A model generated the notes under the pieces. It was given only the letters and a program-made list of their open reading frames with translations. It had not been told where the DNA came from and ran no database searches. Shown piece after piece: positions 18,544 through 27,072 of a stretch of 64,000 nucleotides of DNA; position 1 is the stretch's first letter, and the number at the start of each line of letters is the position of its first letter. Both the position numbers and the translations under genes were made by a program. The stretch comes from an uncultured Emticicia sp. (lineage in GTDB: Bacteria > Bacteroidota > Bacteroidia > Cytophagales > Spirosomataceae): the NCBI RefSeq assembly GCF_937903345.1, contig NZ_CALCZQ010000032.1:1-64000 (forward strand), written 5' to 3'.

Positions 18544-19329
18544 ATGCTTAAAAAAACATCTATACTACTTCTTTTACTCGCCATTTCCTTACAAGGGTTT
18601 TCTTGGGGTTCAACGGGGCATCGAGTAGTGGGGCAAATTGCCAGTTCTTATCTTTCGTGTAAAGCAAAGCGAAATATTCGTAAAATTTTGGGTACAGAAT
18701 CGGTAGCTATTTCGAGCAATTGGGCGGATTTTATCAAGTCTGATACTTCGTATAAATATCTCGATTCGTGGCACTATATCAATGTCAAAACAGGTTTGAA
18801 TAATGCAGAATTTACTAAATATTTGCAGGAAGACACCAAAACCGATGCCTACACAAAACTTAATTTTTTGATTGGCGAACTAAAAAACAAGAAAACCAGT
18901 CTCGAACAACAGCGTTTTTATCTTCGCTTATTGATTCACATTGCAGGCGATATTCACCAGCCAATGCACGTAGGTCGTTTTGAAGATTTGGGCGGAAACC
19001 GAATCAAAGCTTTTTGGTTTGCCGATGCCACAAATCTGCACGCTCTTTGGGATACTAAATTGATTGAGTTTCAAAACCTAAGTTATACCGAATATTCGGC
19101 AAATATCAATCATGTAAGCAAACAACAACGTCGTGAGTGGCAAAAACAACCCATGACCGAATGGTTTTTTGAGTCGTATCAATTAGCAGATAAGTTATAC
19201 GCTGGAATCAAAACTCAAGAGCCACGCCTAAGCTATCGCTACGATTTTGAAAACGTAGAAATACTTAATCAACAGCTTTTGAAAGGTGGTGTAAGATTGG
19301 CTGGTTTGCTGAATGAGGTTTTTAAATAA
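18544..19329 (+). CDS. Secreted S1/P1-type zinc nuclease
   Basis: 261 residues. The signal peptide ends FS at 19-20, so Trp21 becomes the new N-terminus (WGSTGHR), as required because its amino group binds zinc in this family. Other ligands are visible: NWADFIKSD, SWHYIN, HIAGDIHQPMHVG and LHALWDTKLI. The set is complete and the length is normal. The enzyme degrades single-stranded DNA and RNA outside the cytoplasm, probably for phosphate and nucleotide salvage. Confidence 0.92.
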   Translation: MLKKTSILLLLLAISLQGFSWGSTGHRVVGQIASSYLSCKAKRNIRKILGTESVAISSNWADFIKSDTSYKYLDSWHYINVKTGLNNAEFTKYLQEDTKTDAYTKLNFLIGELKNKKTSLEQQRFYLRLLIHIAGDIHQPMHVGRFEDLGGNRIKAFWFADATNLHALWDTKLIEFQNLSYTEYSANINHVSKQQRREWQKQPMTEWFFESYQLADKLYAGIKTQEPRLSYRYDFENVEILNQQLLKGGVRLAGLLNEVFK

Positions 19330-19346
19330 GAATAAAAAAGATTGGG

Positions 19347-19380
19347 CTTTTACTTATACACAAGATAGTATAAGTAAAAG
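19347..19380. terminator. Bidirectional terminator between nuclease gene and Rlo locus
   Basis: Perfect 13-base arms CTTTTACTTATAC (19347-19359) and GTATAAGTAAAAG (19368-19380), directly abutting the stop codon of the minus-strand small gene. An A-rich stretch on the left serves as T-run for the minus strand. Confidence 0.78.
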
Positions 19381-19701
19381 TCAAATCACCATCTTATCGC
19401 CATCAACGCCTGCTATTCGCATGGCTTCGTATTCCATTTCAACAATAAATTCGGTTTGGTCGTGGTCGAAAAATTCATTGTCCCACGCATTGAAATATAG
19501 CTGTGTTTGCGTCTGAAAATTACTTACATTAATTTTTAGCTGACTAATCAGAAAATTGGCAAATTTTAGTACTTCTAACCTCATCAACTGAACTATTTCG
19601 GGAATTGGCATCTCCAGTTCTCGGTCTTCCCAATCATCCAAAATAAACCTTTCTTTGAGTTTGTAGGCCTCTAATAGCTCAATACGTTCTTGATTCGACA
19701 T
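19381..19701 (-). CDS. Small acidic protein downstream of rloB, unknown function
   Basis: 106 residues from the ATG at 19701; an AAGG-like sequence and A-rich DNA precede it. A longer frame starts at 19746, one base after the rloB stop, and would add 15 residues; I cannot exclude it. The protein is acidic, mostly helical (RLEVLKFANFLISQLKINV), with WDNEFFDHDQTEFIVEMEYE near the end. No family recognised. It follows rloB closely on the same strand and is enclosed by a terminator, so it belongs to the same transcript and could be a third component or regulator of the Rlo system. Confidence 0.7.
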   Translation of the reverse strand: MSNQERIELLEAYKLKERFILDDWEDRELEMPIPEIVQLMRLEVLKFANFLISQLKINVSNFQTQTQLYFNAWDNEFFDHDQTEFIVEMEYEAMRIAGVDGDKMVI

Positions 19702-19746
19702 TTTTTTTAATACCTTTTTCGCTGAATAATACTGCAAAGGTAGCAA

Positions 19747-20427
19747 TTATCCTCTTAGATTTTTTCTCAATTCTTCTACCAATTGATAGACCGTTGTGCA
19801 AGGGTTTTGTCTATGATATTCTTCGTAATTATGAGATTTATGCAGTTTTTCGGCATTTTTCAAAGCCGTTTGGAGCTGAGGTTCAAATTGTTTGTATAAT
19901 TTCTCTCCAAAACCTTTAGTTTTTCCTTCTTTTTCGTAGTTGATATTCGACCATTTAGAGAGTTTTTCAAAATACTGTTTTCTATTCAAGCCCGATTGTT
20001 GATATTCACGGTGAAGAATAAACCAAAGCTCAAAACAATCATTTGAGTATGCACATTTGATACCTTTTTCATGGGCAAGCTTTATTGCTTTATTGAAGTT
20101 GGCGTCGCCTTTTTTTCCATCCGAATACCTAATATCTCTATCAAAAACTACCCAAACTTGTTGGTCGTGGTCTTTTTCTTTCTGTTTTTCCAATAATTCA
20201 ATTACTTTTTCGACTAAAGAAATTCCCGACCTTGACAAGCCTATTGCATTGGCTTCTGGCATAATCGGAAATGAATTGAAATATTCAGGTTCAGTATTTA
20301 TGCCTTCACAGTAAATCAAAAAAGTGCTTCGGATAGCAATATTTCGTGCTGGTCGAGCGGAACTTTGCTTTTTGTTCCACGCTTTCTCGGCATCGCTTGG
20401 TTTTATGTAATTTGTATTCTTTCCCAT
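19747..20427 (-). CDS. rloB: RloB-family protein of the RloAB defence pair
   Basis: 226 residues. TFLIYCEGINTEPEYF near 35-50, VWVVFDRDIRYSD near 92-105 and AYSNDCFELWFILHREY near 130 are the conserved RloB blocks. The Glu and the Asp-x-Asp are arranged like a TOPRIM-type metal site, which suggests a nuclease. The ATG overlaps the stop of rloA by one base (TAATG), so the two are translationally coupled. RloB is known from phage-defence loci linked to type I restriction systems, with abortive infection proposed as the mechanism. No hsd gene is in this window. Confidence 0.88.
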   Translation of the reverse strand: MGKNTNYIKPSDAEKAWNKKQSSARPARNIAIRSTFLIYCEGINTEPEYFNSFPIMPEANAIGLSRSGISLVEKVIELLEKQKEKDHDQQVWVVFDRDIRYSDGKKGDANFNKAIKLAHEKGIKCAYSNDCFELWFILHREYQQSGLNRKQYFEKLSKWSNINYEKEGKTKGFGEKLYKQFEPQLQTALKNAEKLHKSHNYEEYHRQNPCTTVYQLVEELRKNLRG

Positions 20428-21623
20428 TATTCAAAAATACTGTTTAAATTTCTGATAAAAGGAACTGCACCATATTTGCCTTTGATATAGTCTTTTTCGA
20501 GCGAGGAATCGTTTCTTAGGCCTTTGATTTCGTTGAGCGAATAAATTGAAGTTTCACCTCGCTGATTTTTTTCGGCAAAATAAATCTGGTCACGGCGAAG
20601 CAAATCATTATCTAATAAATTTGTATTATGCGTTATAAAACACAACTGTGCAGTTTTGTTTTTTTCAGAATTAAAAAGCTTCACAATAGCTTTCGTCAAA
20701 GAAGTATGAAGTTTTGTGTCAAATTCATCAATGATGATAGTACCGCCAGATTTCAATAAATGCACAAAAACACCTGCATAAATAAACATTTTTTTAGTTC
20801 CTGCCGAAGCCTCTATGTCAAAATCAAGGGTTTCTAAACCAACTTCTTGCCCGTTTTCATCAAATATTTTCCTTTGGGAAATAATTTTCTTAGTTTTTTG
20901 GTCGTAGTCTTCATCTATTCCAATATCATAAATGTCCAAATCCGCCAACTTTAGTATTTCCAATAATCTGTGTTTATTTGCTTTGTTTTGAATTAAATTA
21001 TAAGAAAAACTTTGTAATATCTCTTCATCAAGGCCTTGTAAGATGAATATTTCACACAAATAATCTTTAATAACACAGGCAATTTTACCATTTAACTCAA
21101 AAACCAAATTCAAAAAAAGATTATCTTCTCTGGTTTTAGTCTCTAACCCAATGCCTTCTTTAAAACGCTCTTTATTGATAAAAACCTTTTGTTTATCTCT
21201 CGTAAAAAATTCCACTTCGTTTTTGTTGGCAGTTCCGAAAAGCCATTCTGAAATAATTTTTCCTTTTAAATAAACAAAGCCATATCGATAAGTTTTTCCT
21301 TCAAGAATAAACATAATTTGAAAAAATGAACCCTCATTTCTTGTGAAGGTATTTAACTTAAAAGGTTGAATATGCTCTTCGAACTTTTTTTTATCTTCAA
21401 CTGGGGCTTTAATAAAACTTACCATTGCCCACATGGCCATCAACAAATTACTCTTTCCGCTACCATTTGCCCCATAAATAGCCGTGGATTTAAGCAAACG
21501 CACTTTGTCCGTTGCTTGAAAGACATTTGTCTTTTCATGCTCGTTCATTGCAGTCGCCAGAAAACTGAGCGTCTGCGTATCTTTAATTGAACGAAAATTA
21601 CTTACACTAAATTCGAGTAGCAT
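20427..21623 (-). CDS. rloA: RloA-type AAA/ABC-class ATPase of the RloAB defence pair
   Basis: 398 residues. N-terminal FSVSNFRSIKDTQTLSF strand typical of the SMC-like AAA15/AAA21 ATPases. Walker A GANGSGKS at 51-58, Walker B IIIDEFD with D299-E300, and the H-loop CFITHNTNLL near 330. A signature-like segment ASAGTKKMF precedes Walker B. The ATPase is complete, so the module is probably functional. It should sense infection or DNA state and control RloB, the putative nuclease. It is the first gene of a three-gene unit; the AT-rich upstream gap is shared, back to back, with the rplK promoter region. Confidence 0.88.
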   Translation of the reverse strand: MLLEFSVSNFRSIKDTQTLSFLATAMNEHEKTNVFQATDKVRLLKSTAIYGANGSGKSNLLMAMWAMVSFIKAPVEDKKKFEEHIQPFKLNTFTRNEGSFFQIMFILEGKTYRYGFVYLKGKIISEWLFGTANKNEVEFFTRDKQKVFINKERFKEGIGLETKTREDNLFLNLVFELNGKIACVIKDYLCEIFILQGLDEEILQSFSYNLIQNKANKHRLLEILKLADLDIYDIGIDEDYDQKTKKIISQRKIFDENGQEVGLETLDFDIEASAGTKKMFIYAGVFVHLLKSGGTIIIDEFDTKLHTSLTKAIVKLFNSEKNKTAQLCFITHNTNLLDNDLLRRDQIYFAEKNQRGETSIYSLNEIKGLRNDSSLEKDYIKGKYGAVPFIRNLNSIFE

Positions 21624-22033
21624 TTTCTTTGATTTTGTGATTTTTTCACGAATACTTCAATAATAACGCTAAATATTATAAAACAATTTAAAATTGAAAG
21701 TCTTTTGTTGATAAAAATTAAAACATTTCATTTTTACTGAAAGAGGTAGTTAAAAAAAAGATTTAAAAAGCATCTTTTTAGCTAAAACATTTTCCATCAA
21801 AGCTTTGCATAATTAAACACAAACTTCTACCTTTGCACTCCGATTTTCGATAGATGTGCAAACATCCGTCTTTTTCGGTCGAAATTCTGCTATTAGTCTT
21901 GACGTCATTCGTGCCGTCGCTTCCCCTGACTGATAGCGAATTTTTTTAAATGGTCAATACGTAAGAGAATGTTACCTTTTTCGTAGAAACCAGATTCTTA
22001 TTAAATACAACATTCTTTTAAATCTGAAAGACA
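21624..22033. other. Divergent intergenic region with rplK leader, 410 bp
   Basis: The left half is AT-rich promoter DNA for rloA. The right half (about 21842-22033) is the untranslated leader of the rplK operon, near 190 nt, with small hairpins such as GATGT-GCAA-ACATC around 21853-21866. L1 or L11 autoregulation of this leader is plausible from other bacteria but no binding site can be proved here. Confidence 0.5.
21804..21835 (+). promoter_or_regulatory. Promoter of the rplKAJL operon
   Basis: TTTG at 21804-21807, 20 bases, then TACCTTTG at 21828-21835, followed by CACTCCG. This is an excellent Bacteroidota -33/-7 promoter. The start of transcription should be near 21842. Confidence 0.8.
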
Positions 22034-22471
22034 ATGGCGAAAGACATCGCAGGTTATGTGAAACTTCAGGTAAAAGGCGGTCAAGCAAACCCAGCTCCAC
22101 CAATTGGTCCGGCGTTAGGTTCAAAAGGCTTGAACATCATGGAATTTTGTAAGCAATTCAACGCTCGTACTCAAGATAAAATGGGTATGGTTGTTCCAGT
22201 AGTAATTACTTACTTTACTGACAAATCGTTTGAGTTTGCTCTCAAAACTCCTCCCGCTGCTATCATGTTGTTGGAAGCATCTAAAGTAAAGACAGGCTCG
22301 GCTGAACCAAATCGTAAGAAAATTGGAACAGTTACATGGGAACAAGTGCAAACTATTGCCGAAACCAAAATGCCTGACTTAAATTGCTTTACTGTACATT
22401 CAGCAATGAAGATGATTGCCGGTACTGCTCAGAACATGGGTATCACCATCACAGGCAACTCACCTTTCTAA
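22034..22471 (+). CDS. rplK: 50S ribosomal protein L11
   Basis: 145 residues. QVKGGQANPAPPIGPALGSK, NIMEFCKQFNART and KTPPAAIMLLEA are the standard L11 blocks; the C-terminal RNA-binding domain ends AQNMGITITG. L11 binds the GTPase centre of 23S rRNA. It is first in the local ribosomal operon. Usually secE and nusG precede it; here the defence locus does. Confidence 0.97.
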   Translation: MAKDIAGYVKLQVKGGQANPAPPIGPALGSKGLNIMEFCKQFNARTQDKMGMVVPVVITYFTDKSFEFALKTPPAAIMLLEASKVKTGSAEPNRKKIGTVTWEQVQTIAETKMPDLNCFTVHSAMKMIAGTAQNMGITITGNSPF

Positions 22472-22643
22472 TTAAGAATTGAGAATCAAGAATTGAGAAT
22501 GTTTTTATTTCGATTCTTTATTTAAAATTCATTTTCAGAAAGTCTCGCTTCGGCGAATGTCGCTCTTGCGACAACTATTTATTCACTGGGAGTTAGAAAT
22601 AAATCTTTTGATTAGATTCTGACGCTAAAACCAAATCAAGCCA
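22472..22643 (+). repeat. Unusual spacer between rplK and rplA with short repeats
   Basis: 172 bases separate two genes that normally almost touch. It starts with a tandem AGAATTGAGAAT unit (22475-22500) followed by an imperfect inverse copy (GATTCTTTATTTAAAATTC), and then GTCGC-TCTT-GCGAC at about 22560-22573. This looks like one of the palindromic intergenic elements inserted in the operon. Confidence 0.55.
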
Positions 22644-23342
22644 ATGGCAAAATTAACAAAAAAAAGAAAAGAGGCGAATGCTAAGTTTGACGCTGACAAA
22701 GTCTATTCGCTTACAGAAGCGGCTGGAGTTTTGAAAGAAGTTGCTTATACAAAATTCGACTCATCGGTGGACTTACACGTTCGTCTTGGAGTTGACCCTC
22801 GTAAAGCTGATCAAATGGTTCGTGGTGTGGTTGCATTACCTCACGGAACAGGTAAAACTGTTCGTGTTTTGGTATTATGTTCACCAGACAAAGAAGCAGA
22901 TGCGAAAGCAGCGGGTGCTGACTACGTAGGTTTGGACGAGTACATCCAAAAAATCGAGCAAGGTTGGACTGATATTGATGTAATCATCACAATGCCAACT
23001 GTAATGGCGAAATTAGGTAAATTAGGTAAAATCCTCGGACCTCGTGGATTGATGCCAAACCCTAAGTCTGGTACAGTTACTTTGGATGTTGCAACTGCGG
23101 TAAAAGAAGTGAAAGCTGGTAAAATCGACTTTAAAGTGGACAAAACTGGTATTATTCACGCTTCTATCGGTAAAGTTTCATTCTCGCCTGAGAAATTGGC
23201 AGAAAATGCCACCGAATTGATTCAAACTTTGTTGAAATTGAAACCTTCGTCTGCAAAAGGAACGTACGTGAAAACTATTTCACTTGCAAGCACAATGGGA
23301 CCTGGAATCCAAATCGACAAAACAACCATTAATGGATTGTAA
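22644..23342 (+). CDS. rplA: 50S ribosomal protein L1
   Basis: 232 residues. VDLHVRLGVDPRKADQMVRG, LPHGTGKTVRVLV and KLGKILGPRGLMPNPKSGTV are signatures of L1. Standard length. It forms the L1 stalk and in many bacteria represses its own operon. Two bases separate it from rplJ. Confidence 0.97.
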   Translation: MAKLTKKRKEANAKFDADKVYSLTEAAGVLKEVAYTKFDSSVDLHVRLGVDPRKADQMVRGVVALPHGTGKTVRVLVLCSPDKEADAKAAGADYVGLDEYIQKIEQGWTDIDVIITMPTVMAKLGKLGKILGPRGLMPNPKSGTVTLDVATAVKEVKAGKIDFKVDKTGIIHASIGKVSFSPEKLAENATELIQTLLKLKPSSAKGTYVKTISLASTMGPGIQIDKTTINGL

Positions 23343-23344
23343 TC

Positions 23345-23878
23345 ATGACAAAAGAAGACAAAGGAGCAATAATCGAAGAGCTTTCTGCGAAGTTTGCGAC
23401 TACACCTTACTTCTACATCACCGATGCAAGTGGCTTGAACGTTGGCAAAACTAACGAATTACGCCGTCTTTGTTTTGAGCGTGGTATTGAGTACCGTGTA
23501 ATCAAAAATACTTTGATTAGAAAGGCTCTTGAAAGTACAGATACTGACTATTCATCATTCGATGCAGAAGTATTGACAGGTTTCTCAGGCGTAATGTTCC
23601 ACCAAGAGTCGGGCAAAGTGGCTGCGAAACTAATTAAGGATTTCCTTAAAGCAAACAAAAATAGCATCAAACTAAAAGGTGCATCAATTGATTCAAGCAT
23701 TTTCATCGGACACGACCAATTGGATACGTTGTTAACGTTGAAATCAAAGCAAGAATTGGTTGGCGAAATCATCGGTTTGTTGCAGTCACCTGCCAAAAAT
23801 GTTATTTCTGGCTTGCAAAGTGGTGGCAAGAAATTGGCTGGTATCCTTCAAACTCTTTCAGAGAGAGAAGCAGCCTAA
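23345..23878 (+). CDS. rplJ: 50S ribosomal protein L10
   Basis: 177 residues. The N-terminal globular domain shows FYITDASGLNVGKTNELRRL and YRVIKNTLIRKAL. The C-terminal helix that carries L7/L12 dimers follows (SGGKKLAGILQTLSE). It starts two bases after rplA, so no separate L10 leader exists in front of it. Confidence 0.96.
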   Translation: MTKEDKGAIIEELSAKFATTPYFYITDASGLNVGKTNELRRLCFERGIEYRVIKNTLIRKALESTDTDYSSFDAEVLTGFSGVMFHQESGKVAAKLIKDFLKANKNSIKLKGASIDSSIFIGHDQLDTLLTLKSKQELVGEIIGLLQSPAKNVISGLQSGGKKLAGILQTLSEREAA

Positions 23879-23977
23879 ACAATTATCAGTTAACTGTCAT
23901 CAATTGGCAGTTTTCGGTTAATCATTAATATTTTTATTATTTATTTTTTGTAAAAAAACTTTTTAAAATCTATAAAA

Positions 23978-24355
23978 ATGGCAGATTTAAAAGCATTCGC
24001 AGAACAGTTAGTAAACTTAACTGTAAAAGAAGTAAACGAATTAGCAACAATTTTGAAAGATGAGTATGGTATCGAGCCTGCTGCTGCTGCTGCAGTTGTA
24101 GTTGCTGGTCCTGCTGGTGAAGCTGCTGAAGCTCCTGTTGAGAAAACAGCTTTTGATGTAATTTTGAAAGGTGCTGGTCCAAACAAATTGCAAGTTGTTA
24201 AATTAGTAAAAGACTTAACAGGTCTTGGCTTGAAAGAAGCTAAAGATTTAGTTGATGGTGCTCCAAAAGCATTGAAAGAAGGTGTAGCTAAAGACGAGGC
24301 TGAAGGTTTGAAAAAATCTTTAGAAGAAGCTGGTGCTGAAGTTGAAATCAAATAA
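23978..24355 (+). CDS. rplL: 50S ribosomal protein L7/L12
   Basis: 125 residues: N-terminal dimerisation helices (LVNLTVKEVNELATIL), an Ala/Val/Gly hinge at about 35-50 and the C-terminal domain (KLVKDLTGLGLKEAKDLVDG). A 99-base gap to rplJ holds a small hairpin (AACTGTC...GGCAGTT near 23891) and AT-rich DNA that may give rplL extra transcription. It recruits translation GTPases. rpoB does not follow, unlike the common arrangement. Confidence 0.97.
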   Translation: MADLKAFAEQLVNLTVKEVNELATILKDEYGIEPAAAAAVVVAGPAGEAAEAPVEKTAFDVILKGAGPNKLQVVKLVKDLTGLGLKEAKDLVDGAPKALKEGVAKDEAEGLKKSLEEAGAEVEIK

Positions 24356-24394
24356 GTTTGATATTCATCGCGTAACCGATTCTTTTTAATTACT

Positions 24395-24430
24395 ACGTCG
24401 GCAAGGTTTTAAACCTTGCCGACGTTTGTT
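24395..24430 (+). terminator. Strong terminator of the rplKAJL operon
   Basis: 15-base perfect arms, ACGTCGGCAAGGTTT and AAACCTTGCCGACGT (24395-24425), one-base loop, then a T-rich tail. It ends the ribosomal operon, confirming that rpoB is not co-transcribed. Confidence 0.88.
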
Positions 24431-24608
24431 TTTATAACAAATTATTGATTTCATAGGGGATATAAATTTTTAAGAAAATCTCAAAATTAGACCCATTGAA
24501 AATATCTTATAGTTTACGTAAACTTATTTTTGTATCGAATTTAATACAAAAACAAAGCAATTGTCACTCCCGAATACGCTAAGTTAAAAAGTACTCTACA
24601 AAACTTTA

Positions 24609-25286
24609 TTATGAACTATGGCTACTGTGGCTTGAACCATGAAAAAATCCGCTACGACCACCTGTTGGGCGAGCGACTGAAGTGCGTGAATTTCCAATAT
24701 TTTGGTGAATTTGGCTCGACCTATTGAATGCCGCTGTTGTTGCATAATAAGCCATCATTCCCATTCCGCCACCATAATGATTCCTGCGATAATGTCGAGA
24801 GGTATCTGTTTTAGCGTTTGAATTTTGAGCAACACCATTCATATCTGGGCGATAAGTGGCATAGTTTGGACTCATGGTTTTTGCTAATAGATAACCCATT
24901 CCGCCAAATAAAAGAGCATTAGATAAATTATTGCTTTGTCCGATTGTATTGGGGTTAGATTTTACTTCGCTATCAATCAAACCCTGCACAAATTTGGGTG
25001 ATAGGCTATCTTTTTTTCCGTCAAGGTAGCTTACTATCGCCACCGAACTATCAATGGCTACTTCTTTTTCATTGGTTATTTTGAAAACGCCTTTTGAGGT
25101 CTCTGAAATGTAAGTTTTTACACCTTTTGTATAAACTTCTTCATACTCATACTCCTCTTCGTTGGAGCTATCGCCGCTGCAACTCTGAAGGGCAACACCG
25201 TTTCCCATAATTGAGAGAGCAATTGTACTGCTAATGGTAATGTCTTTAACTTTTTTGATAAAAGTTTTTTTGCTAAAAGGAGTCAT
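24609..25286 (-). CDS. Putative exported protein with Gly/His/Ser-rich tail, unknown
   Basis: 225 residues. The N-terminus has a basic stretch, a hydrophobic segment (about 16-33) and LQSC, close to a lipoprotein box. A very acidic EEEYEYEEVY patch follows, a small folded part (KGVFKITNEKEVAIDSSVAI), then a low-complexity region rich in Asn, Gly, Tyr, His and Ser ending in HGSSHSSHSS. The family is not recognised. It is convergent with the rplKAJL terminator and appears monocistronic. Confidence 0.6.
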   Translation of the reverse strand: MTPFSKKTFIKKVKDITISSTIALSIMGNGVALQSCSGDSSNEEEYEYEEVYTKGVKTYISETSKGVFKITNEKEVAIDSSVAIVSYLDGKKDSLSPKFVQGLIDSEVKSNPNTIGQSNNLSNALLFGGMGYLLAKTMSPNYATYRPDMNGVAQNSNAKTDTSRHYRRNHYGGGMGMMAYYATTAAFNRSSQIHQNIGNSRTSVARPTGGRSGFFHGSSHSSHSS

Positions 25287-25415
25287 TTTTCGATAGTATA
25301 AGAGCGGTTTAGTAATTTTAAATATCTAAATATTTAATAAAAATTACAAATAAGAAAGAATCTTGGTAGGAATGGTTATTTTTCCTTGTAATTTGGTATT
25401 TTTATTTGACAATTT

Positions 25416-26312
25416 ATGAAACATTTTCTGTTTTTGTTTTTTTTATTTGGTAAAGTAGTAGCTCAAAATCCATACGTACATGTACTAGGTATTGCACAAG
25501 ATGGTGGATACCCGCAGGCAAATTGCCAAAAAGAATGTTGTAAGGCTGTTTTTGAAGGAAAAGCTACACATCAGTTTGTATCATGTATTGCGGTTATAGA
25601 TCCAATTTCAAATCAACAATTGCTCTTTGATGCTACGCCAGATTTTACACAACAATTACATTTGCTCAATAATCCAGCACCCAAAAACTTGGGTATTTTC
25701 CTGACTCACGCTCACATTGGGCATTATACTGGTATTATGTATTTAGGCAGGGAAGTCATGGGAGCTAACCGAGTGAAAGTTTATGTTCTGCCTAAATTGA
25801 AAAAATTTATTGAGCAAAATGGCCCATGGAGTCAGTTGGTTGCTTTGCAAAATATTGATTTACAGCCGATTAACGAAGATTCGGTCATTGTTTTAAACGA
25901 ACGTATCAGCGTGCAGGCATTCAAAGTTCCGCACCGTGATGAATTTTCGGAAACGGTTGGTTATAAGGTGTTTACGTCTAATAAAAGTCTGATTTTTATT
26001 CCAGATATTGATAAGTGGCAAAAGTGGAATCGAAGTTTAGAAGAAATGATAAAATCGGTGGATTATGCTTTTTTAGATGGTACTTTTTATAAAGATGGAG
26101 AAATAAATCGCCCGATGAGTGAAGTGCCACACCCATTTGTAACCGAAACGATGGATTTATTAAAAAATCTACCAGCCAAAGAAAAAGCCAAAGTTCATTT
26201 CATTCATTTTAATCATACTAATCCAGCAATGAATGCCAAATCGTTGGAAAGTAAAGAACTTAGAAAGAAAGGTTTTAAAGTAGCTTTTCAAGGAGAGAAG
26301 TTAGGTTTATAA
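25416..26312 (+). CDS. Secreted PqqB-like metallo-beta-lactamase fold hydrolase
   Basis: 298 residues with a signal peptide (1-16, KVVAQ). The Cys-rich ANCQKECCKAV loop matches the structural zinc site of PqqB-type proteins. The active-site motif is THAHIGHYTG, that is HxHxGH in place of the common HxHxDH; further ligands are KVPHRDEF, IFIPDID and FIHFNHTNP. No pqq biosynthesis gene is nearby, so PQQ synthesis is unlikely. It acts in the periplasm on an unknown ester or phosphodiester. It is first in a run of three same-strand genes. Confidence 0.82.
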   Translation: MKHFLFLFFLFGKVVAQNPYVHVLGIAQDGGYPQANCQKECCKAVFEGKATHQFVSCIAVIDPISNQQLLFDATPDFTQQLHLLNNPAPKNLGIFLTHAHIGHYTGIMYLGREVMGANRVKVYVLPKLKKFIEQNGPWSQLVALQNIDLQPINEDSVIVLNERISVQAFKVPHRDEFSETVGYKVFTSNKSLIFIPDIDKWQKWNRSLEEMIKSVDYAFLDGTFYKDGEINRPMSEVPHPFVTETMDLLKNLPAKEKAKVHFIHFNHTNPAMNAKSLESKELRKKGFKVAFQGEKLGL

Positions 26313-26343
26313 ATTTAATAAAGCATTCAATGTAATTTTTACA

Positions 26344-27051
26344 ATGGACAAAAAATACCGCACATTGCTCATTATTATTTCAATCATTGGTTGGGCTAGC
26401 ATTGGTGGTTTAGGTTGGTATGTTATTAATAGTTTTAGTTCTAAACCTATAAAGGCTAAAGGAGTGGCTGAATACGATACCCTCATTCAGCCAACGCATT
26501 ATACAACAATTGCCTCGCAGGCCTTTAAAAATGTCGTGCTTGAAACCGACTTAGGTCCAGTAAAAATTTATTTTGAACCGAGCGAAAAGCATTCTATTAA
26601 ATTTCATCAATCGTATCTAAAATATGTAGATATGACATACAGAGGCGATACTTTGGTTATTCACGCCAAAAAAACGCCAAAATCTACTAAAGAAGAACCT
26701 GTTTTTAAGCAAATTTATGTGTATGCTCCTGATATAAAATATTACAGAGGCGAAGCCAGTCAGACTACTTTTTCGTATTTTAGCATTGAGCAACTCAAAG
26801 TTGATAGTCGCAGTAGTTGGGTGCGTTTTTATGGAACTCGTATTAAGCATTTAGAGCTACATACCGAGCATCCATGCAATTATCGTTTAGAGGATAACTC
26901 CTATTTTGGGAATATAAAGGCTGATATTAACGAAAATAGTGCCATGACTTGCCTGAGTTATATTCAGAATGACCTCGTGATTAAAACCAAGAATTTTAAG
27001 AAAATTGATCTTAGCAATGAAAATGTGAAAAAGTTAATTATTGAGAAATAG
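26344..27051 (+). CDS. Membrane-anchored protein with beta-repeat ectodomain, unknown
   Basis: 235 residues. One membrane helix at about 8-28 (LLIIISIIGWASIGGLGWYV), then an extracytoplasmic domain with regularly spaced short strands (VKIYFEP, DTLVIHAKK, LELHTEH, DLVIKTKNF, KIDLSNENVKKLII). This resembles the right-handed beta-repeat of DUF2807-type auto-adhesin domains. Spacing is 31 bases from the PqqB-like gene and 21 bases to the subtilase gene, so all three are probably one operon. Confidence 0.6.
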   Translation: MDKKYRTLLIIISIIGWASIGGLGWYVINSFSSKPIKAKGVAEYDTLIQPTHYTTIASQAFKNVVLETDLGPVKIYFEPSEKHSIKFHQSYLKYVDMTYRGDTLVIHAKKTPKSTKEEPVFKQIYVYAPDIKYYRGEASQTTFSYFSIEQLKVDSRSSWVRFYGTRIKHLELHTEHPCNYRLEDNSYFGNIKADINENSAMTCLSYIQNDLVIKTKNFKKIDLSNENVKKLIIEK

Positions 27052-27072
27052 AATCAATACATATTTGAAGCC

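Noticed and set aside
23343..23344. Expected L10 leader in front of rplJ
   Set aside because: Only two bases separate rplA and rplJ, so no leader RNA can be there.
23941..24351. 136-residue frame antisense to rplL
   Set aside because: Ala/Ser/Pro-rich shadow of the alanine-rich L7/L12 hinge and domain; no independent signals.
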